DNA from: Sapria himalayana | Lineage: Eukaryota; Streptophyta; Magnoliopsida; Malpighiales; Rafflesiaceae | Direction of reading: 5' to 3' | NCBI GenBank assembly: GCA_029783825.1 | Contig: JAREIK010002450.1 | Location: forward strand, 682,039 to 746,038 | Length of the DNA stretch: 64,000 nucleotides | Shown here: positions 45,490 through 57,761 of the stretch, piece by piece | Layout of the letters: each line of letters begins with the position of its first letter | Numbering within the stretch: position 1 is the first letter of the stretch | The notes under the pieces: model-generated | Database searches by the model: none | Told to the model about the DNA's origin: nothing | Seen by the model: the letters and a program-made list of their open reading frames with translations, nothing else | Made by a program: the position numbers and the translations under genes

Positions 45490-46840
45490 GTTTGTTCACT
45501 TTACAATCCAATTTTATCACCACTAAACCCCAAATTATCTTGGAATTAACTTTTCCCAAGACCTATCCAAATATAGTTCCCATCTACTTCACCAATTTTG
45601 CACAATTTTTTAGCTACCCACAACCCTTCCTCCTCATTGCTCAATTAACCACAAAATTTACTTTCTACCAAATATCAAACCAACTAATAAGTGACCTTAT
45701 TGATATCCATTTTAGAAACATAGTTAGAGAAATACATTCATGAAATGCTTCATCAAAGAGAAATTCAACTCAATCTAAAGTTCATTTTCTTACTAGCATT
45801 ACTAGTCCATAAAAAAAGATGTACTTACTATTTTTATGTGGACTAACATACCTTGAATAAAGTCACTATTAAAAAGAAATTTTTTATTCCTACAATTGAT
45901 GAGCTACTCAATAATTTGGGCACAACAACAATCTTCAAAAAACTAAAGTTATTAGCTAGATGTAATTAAATATGAGTGCACTAGTGGGACATCTATAAGA
46001 TTGGCTTCCGCCCCCATGAAGGCCATTACTATTTCTTTGTCATGTCATTTGGGCTTACTAATGCACCGTCAACCTTCCAATTTTCCATGAATCAATTGTT
46101 TGCATTGTGCCTCTACAAATTCATCATTATTTTATTTGATGACATCCTAATCTATTACACTATATCCACTCATTACATGGATCACCTTGCACAAGTTTTA
46201 ACATGCATCTAATGATAGTTTTTTTTTTTGTAAAGTTATTCAAGTGTCACTTGAGTAACACCATGTCGAATACTTAGGCCTTTAGATATATATTAGTATA
46301 GTGCAAGCAAATCTACAAAAGCTAGAATATATGGCACAATAGCTTCTAACCAATACATTAAAACAACTTCATGGTTTTGTCTCCATACCATCTCCTCTCA
46401 AAATGTTATTATGCTATGATATCTTCACATGGACTGCCATAGCTACTGTCACTTTTGATGACTTAAAACAATCCATTCTAGCTGGTCCAATACAAAATAG
46501 GGGTTGTACTTATGCAAGATGGTCAACCTATTTTCTACTTCATTAAGAAATTAGGTCTTCAAATGCATGCAATTGCAACCTCTATGTACATCAAAGAACT
46601 TCTTGCCATTTTGGAGCTAGTATATACATGGTACCAATACTTTCCTGATTGGTTCTTCATTATTCCAACTAATCACAAAAGCTTCAAGGAATTACTTCAA
46701 CATGTGATAAAAATTCCAGACCAACAAATATATATTTCAAACTATTAGGCTATCATATTTAGATTAAAGATAAACCAGGTCCTACAATTATGGTAATCGA
46801 TGCTCTTTCTCAGGTACATGAAGACAACGAGATCATTAAT
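45490..46840 (+). pseudogene. RT and RNase H relic of Reina-like element
   Basis: RT blocks include SAPMKAITISLSCHLGLLMH-like text near 46000-46060 (another frame gives GHYYFFVMSFGLTNAPSTFQ), then LCLYKFIIILFDDILIYY with the catalytic FDD at 46135-46143. RNase H starts near 46500 (VVLMQDGQPIFYFIKKLGLQ) and reads YIKELLAILELVYTWYQYFP and IIPTNHKSFKELLQHVIKIP, typical of Reina. Near 46760-46815 the frame gives 'IKDKPGPTIMVIDALSQV' for 'KPGK.N.VADALSR'. Stops and frameshifts are frequent. Confidence 0.85.
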
Positions 46841-46959
46841 TTAGCTACTTTTTATTTGCCTTTAAAAAGTTGCCTCTCCTTTGGCCTATTGGCTTCTTTA
46901 TGCATAGAGAATCAAACTTTCTCAAACATAAGTACCCTCCATTAGCAATATACAACAGG

Positions 46960-48270
46960 GTCTCTGTCAATAGATTATTCTGTTAATAACATATTTCACT
47001 TATTTCTTCATGGTTATTATCTCAAGCGTTAATCATCTCTTAAATCTACAATACTTCACAAGTTTATGCTACTCTAATGGTTGGACATGATAAGGTTAAA
47101 TGCACCTTAGTTTTCTTGAATTTAGTGTTTTACTATCCTCATATACATGTTGATGTAAAGAAATTTGTGGCTACCTATTTAGTTTGTCAACAAATTAAAG
47201 ACTCCATGAAAGCACCAACTAGTCTTTTGCAATCATTATTCATCTTTTCTTTAGCTTGGGAGGATGTTACCATGGAATTCATTACCATCATTCCACCCTC
47301 ATGAAGTTCCATAGTAATCTTAATGGTAGTGAACCATCTCACTAAGTTTGCCCATTTCAATACCTTACCAACACACTTTACTGCCTAGAAAATAGTGGAG
47401 CTCTTCATAGTTATAGTTGTCAAACACCAAGGGTTCCAAGTTCCATCATTTCAGATCATGACCCCCTCTTCTTGAGTCACTTCTAGAAAAAGATATTTGA
47501 ATAGAGTGGAACTTTTCGTTATTATAGCACTACCAGCCACTTCCAAATTGATGGAAACTCTAAAGTGATTAACCATCAATTTGTACAATATATTTGTGCT
47601 TTTACTCACAATAAACCAAATTCATGCATCTCTTTTTCTAGCATTATTTGGGTGACTACCTTTTGTCATTATACCATGTGCCCTATGTCCACATCCATTC
47701 AATCCTTAGATGAAGTACTTTGAATATGGGACACCTTGTTGCGATATTTAAAAGTAAATTTGCAATTAGCTCAACATCGTATGTCACAATTAGCTAATGT
47801 TCATGATCATGACTTTCACTTTGAAGTAGAATCCTAGGAAATGGGTGTGCCGACAACCTAACCAACTAACAAATTTAGCACCATAAGTTTGAAGGAAATT
47901 AGCTAATGCTATTACACTCTTTGCAAGGTACTAGAATGCATTGGTGCAATGACATACAAATTGTACCTTTTTCCAGATTGAAGATTTATCAAGTCTTTCA
48001 TATTTCTTGCCTGGAGCCCTGCTATCGTTTCATTCTAGAAGTGATTAAAACTTTGCCTTTTACATAGCATATCCAACGTGTACCAACAACTATGTGTGCT
48101 ACTCTCACCATTGTCAGGCACAAAACACACAATGCACCATCTCTTTATCTAGTTGACTAGTTCTACCTTGGAAGATATCATCTAGGAAGACTATTATGCA
48201 TTATGTCAGCTCTATCTTGACGTACACTTTGAGGACAAGATGTGTTTTCAAGCAATAGGGAATGATACAA
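46960..48270 (+). pseudogene. Integrase and C-terminal tail of Reina-like element
   Basis: The open piece 47077-47304 reads VGHDKVKCTLVFLNLVFYYP, then KFVATYLVCQQIKDSMKAPT (zinc-binding end), LLQSLFIFSLAWEDVTMEFI and TIIPPS, where the first catalytic Asp (usually MDFI) reads Glu. Near 47330-47560 follow LTKFAHFNTLPTHFTA, VVKHQGFQ and SDHDPLF-like text. Near 47880-48030 comes the C-terminal GPF-less part with LSYFLPGALL-like text. Near 48160-48240 LEDI...LDVHFEDKMCFQAIGN resembles the tail 'FP.FHLEDKV...G'. Highly decayed. Confidence 0.8.
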
Positions 48271-48310
48271 TTCCACTCATTTAGTTGTAATTGAAAGTCT
48301 ACGAACCAAA

Positions 48311-48730
48311 TGTAATATTAGAAAACAAGCTTGATGAAGAGCCACAACATGCTCAAACTCAACTAGCCCAAGAAGGATGAGAAATCCATCAACACAGATG
48401 AAGGATTACATGTTTTAAGTGTTTTTTTTTTTGAGAAAGCCATCAACACAGATTTTTCTTTTATGAGAAAGCCAACAATTCCTTTTGAGTGTTGTTTTTT
48501 TTGATGTTATCATTTGAAACAACCTTGTCCAAGGTTTACTAGATAAGTTGGATTTAGGGAGAAGTAAGGGATAAAGATTTACTTTAAAAAAAATCCAATT
48601 CTTTTTTCATCTTTCACTAAGTCGTCTTCCCTACTCATCTCTCTTCTTTCTGAAACTCTTCTTCCCTGCCCATCTCTCTTTTTATGATTGCTCTATTCTT
48701 CCATTCTTATAGCTCTTAGAAGTATAGGTG
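48311..48730 (+). repeat. 3' LTR of Reina-like element, first part (continues 56102-56160)
   Basis: It aligns with 43025-43430. The remaining LTR sequence (GACACTCACC...AGAGTGTC, matching ACACTCACTCGAAGAGTG near 43428) is found only after the CACTA element at 56105. A T-run at 48421-48433 is unshared. Confidence 0.8.
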
Positions 48731-49060
48731 TACTACAATAAATGGAGGAATTAAAAGCACTCAATTTCATTTCTAATTCCATCACAATGTTCAAAAAGCA
48801 ACAAATTAGAAATAGAAAGAATTTGTTTCTAAAGTACTTTCTAAATTTTAGGAATGGATAATGCCCGAGCATATCTAAAATATGTGATGAAATTTTTCGA
48901 TCACTAAAATTAGCAATGAAAATGTGAACTAGAATTTCATCGCTAAATTACAATGGAATAAAATAAAAATGCAAGATTCATTTCTAAATTAGAAATGGAT
49001 TTTGAAATGTCATTTTCTGTTTATAATGTCTACAACATGAACATATCCCATTTGTTGTAG
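48731..49060. repeat. Subterminal repeats of CACTA element, left end
   Basis: Words such as ATTTCTAA, AAATTAGAAATGG, TCGCTAAAT and their complements recur every 20-40 bp here. The same words recur at 55680-56100 in the opposite arrangement. In En/Spm such arrays bind the TNPA-type protein. The repetition is visible, the binding is by analogy. Confidence 0.75.
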
Positions 49061-49399
49061 TTTTTGTATGCTGCATATAATATACAAATACATATAGAAA
49101 TAATATAACCTATAATTAAAAAGTATATGCACATATTATTTATCAAATAATATTCACATAATATCCACTATAAAGTAACACATCAGATAACAAAAATAAA
49201 ATTCTATCAATTATAATACACATTCATAATTTAATTAAAAAAAGAATAACACAAATCTAAAATTTCTTAATAAAAACTTTTATTACAAAAAATTAATAAC
49301 ACATCACAAATAACTATGAGTACTTTTCAAGATGAGTATTATTCTTTAGAGATCTAGATGAATTCTCTTTCGAATGATGAAAAGGAGATGATGTCTCTG

Positions 49400-51420
49400 T
49401 GAGTATACACATTATTTTCTCCATCTTTAATATCTTTTGTTGTATTTCTTCATTTCTTTTCATTCTTTCTTCCTATCTTTTCATTCTTTCAACCTCTCTT
49501 TTTTTCATAACTTCAATTTGTTTTTGTATCTCTGCATTCTTTTGTTGCATCTCTTCATTTTTTTTGTAATGTATCTTAAATTTTCTACATCACCTTATAC
49601 AACCTCTCATCAAACATATTATTGTAATTAGAAGATGATAATGAATAACTCTAAATAGAACCTGGATAAAATATAGATGCATAAGTACCAAGATTATACA
49701 CTCACTATTTTTTTAGCTCCACTTAGATAGCCTGAAGGTAAATATGCACAACATCAATTTATGTAGCCTCTATAGAAGGATCTATCAATTGTGAAACAAT
49801 GACAATCATATTCTTCATAATTTTTTATAATTATTAAAATTTAATATAACTCATTATTTCTATATTTAGATAAAATATATATCAGCACATGAAATTGGCA
49901 TCACCCTACAAAAAAATAACATAAAAATAATATTAGTCATTATATTTAATGAATCCATATATTATAACTCATCAGTTGTGATAAAAAAACTTAAGTTTGC
50001 ATATTAATTATAGTTAATGCCAAAAAAATCAATTTTTTACATTGTTTTTTTTTCATTAATTAAAATTTACATATGACGTTACAAGTGTAACTTGTGAAAC
50101 TCACAATAATATTATTTGACCACTTGTCCACAAATGATCCATCCTTTTTCTTGTGCATTCACTTAAAGACCTCAAATAATATTGGTGGATGTCTCAACTT
50201 AGTCTCCTGAAAATAAATAATAGTTATTATTGAGGTGCATGATACATTGTCACACATATATTATTATGTATATTTAAAAAATTTTAAAAATAACAAAATA
50301 TGAAAGATAATTATACCAAATATACTAAATGTTAGTATGTCTCCTTTGAACCTCCAATATATTTCAAAGGTCTTGATCCTTCACTTGCTTTCTCTGATCG
50401 ATGATTATGTGAAGTCATCTAGGACAAGACCTTGAACTCCTCACTATTCTAGTATTCCTACCACTTAATCTAAATATTAAGGAAGACAATATTAGACTTT
50501 GCAGCTTTATCATAATTTTTTCTCCATTTGCCAAACTTATCATTGTATCTCACACTTATCATATATTTTCATGTATTTTTCACCAAAACTACCAAAGTAT
50601 TATTCTATTTGTATTTTTTCTACAAAAACCATATAAAACAAGAATACATATTTATTTTAAAAGTATTTCATATTAAACCAAATTGAAAAATAAGTAATTA
50701 GATGAAAATTATACCTCAAATTCTTCCCAATAAAATTTTTTCATATTTAGGAGCACTTTGCTCCACTTTATACCATTTGTAAATAGTTTCTCCTTAAATA
50801 TTTTCTAGATTATATGAGAAGTAGAAGGAATAAATATGTGAGTAATTTCACATCAGCACATATATATACATATATACGAAATAAACCCATTTTGCTACAA
50901 AATTAATATTTAATTTATTTTTATTTCTTATCCAAAACTTCATTAAAAAAGTATTATTTTTTATAAATGGTAATGTTTCATAAGTAGTAAAATCATTTTT
51001 TGTTATTATTTAAATTACCATATTTAATCTAATCATCTACTTATAATTTCATTCATAGTAGTTAATTAAATTTTTTAGAAATAAAAAAATGTATAATTAT
51101 AATGAATTCATGTAGTAAACTTCAGAAAGCTACATACTGTTTATTGTTAATAATGGGTCAGATAAAGATTTCTTATAACTTGGCATACAAATTATGAATT
51201 GTGAATATCCAATATATGAGTATCCTAAAATATGTAGAACATAGCTAATAATACCTTCCGATGTAAAATGAGATGAAGACAAAATATCAGTCACAATCAA
51301 TCCGTGTGTGTCGTAATGAGGTGATATTAACATATTCACTATGCATGTAGAAGAATGCGAATAGATATTTGTAGCATTGTCATCACTAAATAAATGTTGA
51401 TTTTTCCTCCTCCACAAACT
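49400..51420 (-). pseudogene. Transposase_24-type (TNPA-like) relic of CACTA element
   Basis: On the minus strand near 50410-50330 the frame reads MTSHNHRSEKASEGSRPLKY then IGGSKE, the plant transposase block 'RR.K.K..HTGGSK'. Near 50215-50090 it reads TKLRHPPILFEVFK then MHKKKDGSFVDKWSNNIIVS, matching 'P...E.F..TH.RKDG.WVD..S'. Near 49600-49440 it reads KKNEEMQQKNAEIQKQIEVM then KKREVERMKR, a coiled coil at the C-terminus, as in this family. The first part extends towards 51417, with an open piece of 95 codons (51130-51417). Stops between blocks show decay. Confidence 0.75.
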
Positions 51421-51899
51421 GTTAGTTGACTACCTCTACCCCTCCCCATATTTTGAGATCCTCGACTACTTGAATGGTTACCTCGCATACATATATCAAG
51501 TTATATAAATATGAAAAAAATGTGTAGACTATAAAAACAAGTTATTAAAATGTCATAATAACAAAATATAATGATAAAAATATTGAAATTCACAAAAGCA
51601 AATAAAAAATTTATTTAACAATCAAATTATAATAGTTACAAAATAAGTAAGAGAATATAACATGGAAGTCAAAAATATCTAGTCATTATCATTAATTTCT
51701 AACAAATCATCTCCATCTATATATTTATCATCATCTAATTTTGTAATTCATTCCTCCTCATTATCTTTTTCAACATGATCATCATAAATATCCAAATAGT
51801 TTTTATCTTTACTAAGCAATATTTGAAGCCCATCATCTACCCTAGAAAATATTAGATGAAGTTCCAAATTATTATCTTAAAATGCAAGTACATGCGATG

Positions 51900-54420
51900 G
51901 AGTGACAATAACTAAATAACATCCTTTTCAACAATTTTCACAGCTAATCTAGATTTTATTTTACATATTGCCCATGAGCCACAAGGATATCTTCTTGTGG
52001 TTGGAAAAGTAGTGTAACATACTTATTCAGCTTGCACCGTAAGAATAAATGGCTCGTACTTATGATAATATTTTTTATGATGCACATTCACAAGATTGTA
52101 TTGATAATAAATAGTACCCAAGTCCCGAATAGAAACAAATCATTCCCACTTAAATAGAATTGTCCGCTTAATTGATAAAGCAAGATACTCGAAGTGTAGA
52201 ATTTTAATCGATCAACCATGAAAGTTAATATTAGATATTGTAGAATTAGATCCCTTAATACATATACTACTATTCATTTCAGTTCTATTTGAACCTTTTT
52301 TCAAAGTGTGAAATTTATATTCATTTACATAATGTATGGGATATGTCTATAAACTTCATAATGACCCTTTTATAATATCCTTTATTTGTCTATTACATAT
52401 ATTTGATGATTAAAATTATACCTATAAAGTGATAAAAGATAAAATTATACTTATATAATGTTGCACATTACTTTTTAGAATTAAGAATGATAAGTTATAT
52501 ATTACCAAATTTTTCAAACCAAAATGTGAAATCTTTGTCAAGCTTTGCATTAATGAAAATATTATCAATATGTGGTTCTCTCTTCCTTAATTAATTAGCA
52601 TTAATTCTACAAAAACTATATTAAAGTTATTTTGAATATTAAAAAAGGTATATCACATATCATGATAAAGAAATGACAATATAAAATGATTATAAATCTT
52701 ACTAAATATAAGGTATAACTTCCTCATAGTTCAACAAGATATATGTGTACGCAGCATGTAAATCCTAGTCATCCAAACAATATCTTGATTTTACTCTACC
52801 ATACAATCGGCCCAAATATGTGAAAATGGAAAGTATATCATTTTTTTATGATTCATCTTTCATACCATAATTACTATTTAGTGATATTTTGTTAAGCAGA
52901 TTATATAATTATCATCGAAAGTAGAGAATAAAAAATGTTGAAGCCTCTTCAACCATGTAGACATTACATATTGATCCTTCCACTTTGGCTTTATTTTTAA
53001 TATTATTTTTAAATTTTCTAAGATATCTAAAAAACATATTCATTAGAAAAAAAATATCCATCGGATACATTTAATTTTTAGATTAACAAATGAAAATTAT
53101 ATAATATCTCAAATAGATATATCCATATGTATTGCATAGGGCCTATTATCATGGATTTATAAGGCAAGTAGATCAAAAGATGTTTCATGAAATTGAAGAA
53201 GCTATGAGGAAAATATTCTCAAGTCTACAAATAATTATGAGAATACTATTTTGTAATTGCTCTATTTCTTCATTTGTTATGACTTTAAAAGTGAGATTCT
53301 TAAAAAAAGTTTATTTCAGTCAATGCTTCCCAAATATTTTTTAGAAGTAATTCATGGAATGATATGGGTATTACCCTCTGCATGAATATATGGCAGACAT
53401 GACTTTTCATCCCAAATAACATGTGCTCTTTCATATCAACAAATCTTTCCATGTTAGATGCATATCCGTCAAGAAACATGAGCTCCATTATTCATTTACA
53501 CAAAGCTTCCTTTGAATCAATGTCAAGACTATAACAAGCCTTAGGGAATTTATTCGTTGATTCATCCTTATGAAACTCTATATGTGAACAAAACTTTTTC
53601 AAATCCCCTCTTGATTTGACATTGTTTTTTGTTTTTTTTTTCATATTCATAATAGTATAAAAAATATTATCAAAATACTTATTCTCAATGTGCATCACAT
53701 CTAAGTTGTACCTAATTAGGTTGGTATTCCAATAAGGCAAATCCTTAAAGATACTTTGTTTCTTCCAACCACAAAGATAATTCTTTGAAATTTATATATT
53801 AATACAATCTATATAAATACCTATAACATTTTAAAACTCATATCTTTCAATTACATCTAATATTTCAGTACATTAGCTCAAAGGTGGTGTACCTTTTATG
53901 ACTATATAGTTTTTCCTAAATGCATCAATATTCATCTGAAATTGATGTTCCACATGTAAGAACTTATGGTGGTTATCAAACCAAAATGGTTTTTCTCCTT
54001 TGCTCAGAGAAAATGTATCTAAGTCCTCCATGCAATAATTACAAGCTAATTTTCCTATAGTACTTCCAAATAATATTGACTATGCAAAAAAATTATTTAT
54101 AGTCCATATAAGTATTGCTCACATTTAGAAGTTCTGCTTTCTAAATATATTCTCATATTTATACCAAACATGATAGTCTCTAATAAATCCATTTTTTGTA
54201 ATATGATAGTGCACTATGTCCACTTCATGGAAACTCCAATTTTGATATTTATGATCATTACATAGGTATCTTATTTTGTTTCATCCATAAATTTAAGTTA
54301 TTTTTCAGCAAAACCAATAAACTCATCAATCTCTTATATAAACTCATTAGTCAAAGATCTATTTGTTAGTCTTATATTCATCCATTGACGATAAGGTCGT
54401 ATAATATTTTTTATTCCTAT
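51900..54420 (-). pseudogene. TNP2-type CACTA transposase relic with DUF4216/DUF4218-like parts
   Basis: Minus-strand blocks in order: SKGEKPFWFDNHHKFLHVEH then NIDAFRKNYIVIKGTPPLS (54010-53880); 53740-53492 reads MPYWNTNLIRYNLDVMHIEN and KKTKNNVKSRGDLKKFCSHI, the TNP2 signature 'LPYWE.L.LRHNLDVMHIEKN'. 53488-53300 reads DGYASNMERFVDMKEHMLFG, MKSHVCHIFMQRVIPI and LLLKNIWEALTEI. Near 53210-53100 comes the DUF4218-like 'QYRWMYP' area (here PYAIHMDI). Near 52080-51960 HHKKYYHKYEPFILTVQAE and CYTTFPTTRRYPCGSW resemble DUF4216. Each part has stops, so the transposase is dead. Confidence 0.85.
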
Positions 54421-55659
54421 AACACATAACACAAACATATTTTGAATTATAATAATTTAGATAGAGACTTATTTGTAATAAAGTTGTAGTAACATATTTA
54501 AGACATTATATAAATCTAATAAAAAAGTTGTAGTTACATCTTTATTAGATAAGTTTAGATTAAAATGAGATAAGGCGAGTTGCTTCAATCTCTTAGATAT
54601 TTATAAAAATTTTGGCATACACATAAAACTAAATATTTGGTATTTATCTATATTGGATGAAATTGTATTAATTAAGCAAAAATGAAAATTTTCCAATGTT
54701 ATAATTCATGATTTCAAAATTAATAATATGTACTAACTAATTAGACAAAAAAAATTATATAATAGAAATCCTAAAAAATTTTACAATGCCAATGCATTTA
54801 AATATGTCAATGAAACGATGGTAAACTACCAATGAAGAACATTAATATATTGATAGGGATATTTATTAATTCATATGATACATGTAGTATAAATCGACAT
54901 GTATCAGCTATGAGATGTAATATATGTTTTTTTAAATATAAAATAATGAGAGGTATTATTTATTGGATTGCACATTTAGTGAAGTATAGATCAAGTAATT
55001 CTATAAATTTTGAAATGAGGTACTAATTTTTTAGTTGTTCATTTGTTGTTATGTTTCAACCTTCGAATTGCATACCTTCAAAAATTTTTATGTTATTCAT
55101 TGTTATTAAATTTTAACTTTTAATATTTATTAAAATATTTATAATAAAACTCAGAAAAATAAAGTTGTAGTAATATATTCATAGCACATTTAGTATAAGT
55201 TGTTCATTTTTACATAATTACATTTCAACAAATCCTAATAAGCAAACTAAGTCACATTAAATAGCATGATCAAAACTATAGGTAAATAATAAAATGCACA
55301 AAAATTTCATACCTCGATTAGGTAACCCAAAAATTTAACAAATATTAGTATGTGCAAAAAATATAAATTATATAGTGTATCAATTAGAATGATATAAATT
55401 CAAGAAAACAAGAAAAAAAAAACTCATGTTGATGTTAAACATGAAAAAAAAAACTATAGGTAAAAATAAAATACAAAAAAATTGTATTTCTCGAATATAA
55501 TACATATGAGAAAATTTGAAATACTAAATTAGATACCTCAATTATAGATGATTACCATGACGAACACTAATTGGAGTAAAGGAATTTCAAAAATAAATCA
55601 GACGAACTCATAATCTAAATTAAAAACCCTCAAACCCTAAATTTTTTAAGTTTTGAAGT

Positions 55660-56101
55660 ATTCTCCGATAAATTAATTATCATAATTTAGTGGCATAATT
55701 TATTTTCATTTCTAAATTAGCAACATAATAATATTCTGTCGCTGAAATTTTTAAAATCCAATAGTGATGGATCATTGAGATATTTCACATCTAGCAATGA
55801 TATTCAATCGCTAAATATAGAAACGAATAAGGATTCCATTTTTGAAAAAATATATAAACATAAATTTTCATCGCTAAATATCATGCAATCTTATTTGCTT
55901 ATGATAACGCATCACAATTAGTGACATAATGAAAAAGTATTTAAAAATATGTCGCCAATGGAGAAGAATTTTTTTTTTCATGTCTAATTTTTTCAAAAAT
56001 TATTATTTTCATTTCTATTTTGTTTCAATTCTATTTCTAATTTTAGAAATGAATTTGAGGATTTCTAATTTTCATTTCTAATTAGCTTATTTTTTGTAGT
56101 G
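55660..56101. repeat. Subterminal repeats of CACTA element, right end
   Basis: Repeated ATTTCTAAATT, TCGCTAAAT, ATTTAGCGA-like and AGAAATGAA words occupy the last 400 bp. They end with TTATTTTTTGTAGTG. Together with the left zone they form the family-specific subterminal structure. Confidence 0.75.
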
Positions 56102-56146
56102 ATGACACTCACCAAAAGAGTGTCTTGGTGATATGATTTATTGTAT

Positions 56147-57066
56147 ATATATGTGTGTGTTTGCACATGTGGGTGCACATGTGTGCATGTGTTTGTGTAT
56201 AGACACAAAGACATGCATACCAAAAAATATTATCGAGATACACACACACACACACTTACATACTAACACATGCTCGCATATCAATATATTGCAAAAAATG
56301 AGTTATATAAATTACTATTTTTTGTTTTATTTTAATTGTGTCATGTGGATTATACAAAGGTGTATTTGGATTCATTATTTAAAATAAATAAATAAATAAA
56401 TTTATTTTGTTTTGTTCATATCTAGTTAAAAAAATGGTTTTAAAAACGTGAAAATTTTCATTTTGAAATACAAAAACATAATTATACCAGAATCCAGATC
56501 GTAATTGGATTTCTAGAGTAATGGGGCTGGGGAGTCCTGCTTGCCAAATGCCAGTGTCAATGGGTGTTTTTGAATTTTAAATTTAGAAAGCCAAAATGAA
56601 TTTTCTGAGGTGGGCAAGCAAGGTTGTCCGTCCTCTTTGAGTATGATATTGTTTCCTTTGCTTTTTGACCAACCTATGTAAGCTAATTTGGGATTCCCAA
56701 GGGTGCATGTGTCCCACGCAGGCGCAATGGGAGACGGCAAATCGCTAGTCATGTAGACTGTTTGCCCTGCTTGCCCAGTCCCTATATCTGGAATAGTTTG
56801 CTTCCTTTTGACCGTTGGATATGTAGGCCCCTTTTGTGTGGAATTGGTTCACGCAGACGTCCATCTGTCGATTCATGTGATTAATAATTTAATATATAAT
56901 TATACTACAAATCTGAAATCAATATTCATTTACTTTTTTGTACATTATGACTTGTAGAAGTAGAACTACCAATAGGTTGGGTAGAATATAGACCACGGAA
57001 TCCTGCCTAGATACGGCCACTCCGAACCCAACCATCCCCATACATGTAATATACAGGACCCTGCAA
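56147..57066. other. CA/TG microsatellite followed by unassigned moderately GC-rich DNA
   Basis: TG-rich repeats (about 56147-56205) face CA repeats (about 56241-56256) in near-inverted arrangement. From 56500 to 56860 the base composition rises and a 79-codon open frame occurs on the minus strand (56513-56752), but it shows no recognisable family, start context or neighbour. I see no transposon ends. Confidence 0.4.
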
Positions 57067-57162
57067 CATGGCATGACTAAGGACGTGGATCATGGCATGA
57101 CTAAGGACGTGGATCATGGCATGACTAAGGACGTGGATCATGGCATGACTAAGGACGTGGAT
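57067..57162. repeat. Four exact tandem copies of a 24-bp unit
   Basis: CATGGCATGACTAAGGACG plus TGGAT is repeated four times without a mismatch, followed by a partial CATGGC. Because 24 is divisible by three, one minus-strand frame reads MIHVLSHA four times within a 112-codon open frame (57007-57345), but nothing else suggests a gene. The copies directly adjoin, without spacers. Confidence 0.97.
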
Positions 57163-57376
57163 CATGGCCGTGACATGCATACCGAATTGCGAATTTGCAT
57201 TTGACATGAACGGGTTGCCAGCCCACGCGAGCCAAAATAAGGCCGGGTGACAGAAAAAAGATGCACCCTGTGCCCAATGGAGAGAGTTGTACTTTTGGAT
57301 CAGACAGAATCTTATCCAACTATACACGTGAAAATTGAAATGCAAACACTAATTTTTTTAAAAAATATTCCACATA

Positions 57377-57471
57377 GAAAGAGTGTGATTTATGTGCTAG
57401 CCAGCACAATCACCACGCCCAGGCTAGGCTAGTTAGCATTTCACCCCAAGCTAGCATAAATCACTCTTTGC
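57377..57471. repeat. Imperfect hairpin (inverted repeat ~24 bp)
   Basis: GAAAGAGTGTGATTTATGTG then CTAGCC (57377-57402) pairs with AGCTAGCATAAATCACTCTT then TGC (57449-57471), with a loop of about 46 bp that itself repeats CTAGGCTAG/CTAG words. It may be the remains of a small foldback element or a regulatory structure. No duplication was found next to it. Confidence 0.7.
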
Positions 57472-57520
57472 TAGCCTACATGCATCTAGATAGCATGTTT
57501 TAGGCGCATGCCAAGTTAGA

Positions 57521-57593
57521 CATGATCCATGCTCCATGATCCATGCCCCATAATCCATGCCCTATGATCCATGCCTCATAATCTAGTTACTGC
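57521..57593. repeat. Degenerate tandem array of ATCCATGCCC-type unit (14-15 bp)
   Basis: CATGATCCATGCTC, CATGATCCATGCCCC, ATAATCCATGCCCT, ATGATCCATGCCTC and ATAATCT follow each other directly. Unit length varies from 14 to 15 bases. Confidence 0.85.
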
Positions 57594-57761
57594 CTGGTTG
57601 AATGACGGCTCCAAGCAACTTAATCATACCTAAGTCACCAATGGACAATAGGGTTATATTGGATTGCCTTCTTCAAAAGTTATACCGGATCAAATCCGAC
57701 ATGATCCTAGAACACTCACACTAGAGTAATGATGGACTATGTTTGATTAATATAATTTAAA

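Larger units (their letters stand above)
48731..56101 (-). mobile_element. CACTA (En/Spm) DNA transposon in Reina-like 3' LTR
   Basis: The left end reads TACTACAATAAATGG (first C of CACTA mutated). The right end, reversed, reads CACTACAAAAAATAAG. Flanks GTG (48728-48730) and ATG (56102-56104) would be the 3-bp duplication with one change. The length is 7371 bp. Two genes lie on the minus strand: a TNP2-type transposase followed by a Transposase_24-type protein, the usual order in plant CACTA elements. The target LTR sequence continues on both sides without loss. All genes are broken. Confidence 0.9.
43025..56160 (+). mobile_element. Ty3/gypsy chromovirus-type retrotransposon (Reina-like) with MITE and CACTA insertions
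   Basis: LTR-like direct repeats begin TGTAATATTAGAAA at 43025 and 48311. Between them on the plus strand are gag, protease, RT, RNase H, integrase and a short chromo-type tail. The 3' LTR is split by a CACTA element (48731-56101) and resumes at 56102. A hAT MITE lies at 45010-45476. All coding parts are degraded. Element size without insertions is about 5.3 kb, normal for Reina. Confidence 0.85.

Noticed and set aside
56513..56752. 79-codon minus-strand open frame as a possible small gene
   Set aside because: No homologous motif, no conserved start context, and no neighbouring gene. An open frame of this length is expected by chance in this more GC-rich patch.
57067..57162. CRISPR-like repeat array
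   Set aside because: The 24-bp units adjoin directly without spacers, and the context is a plant genome.
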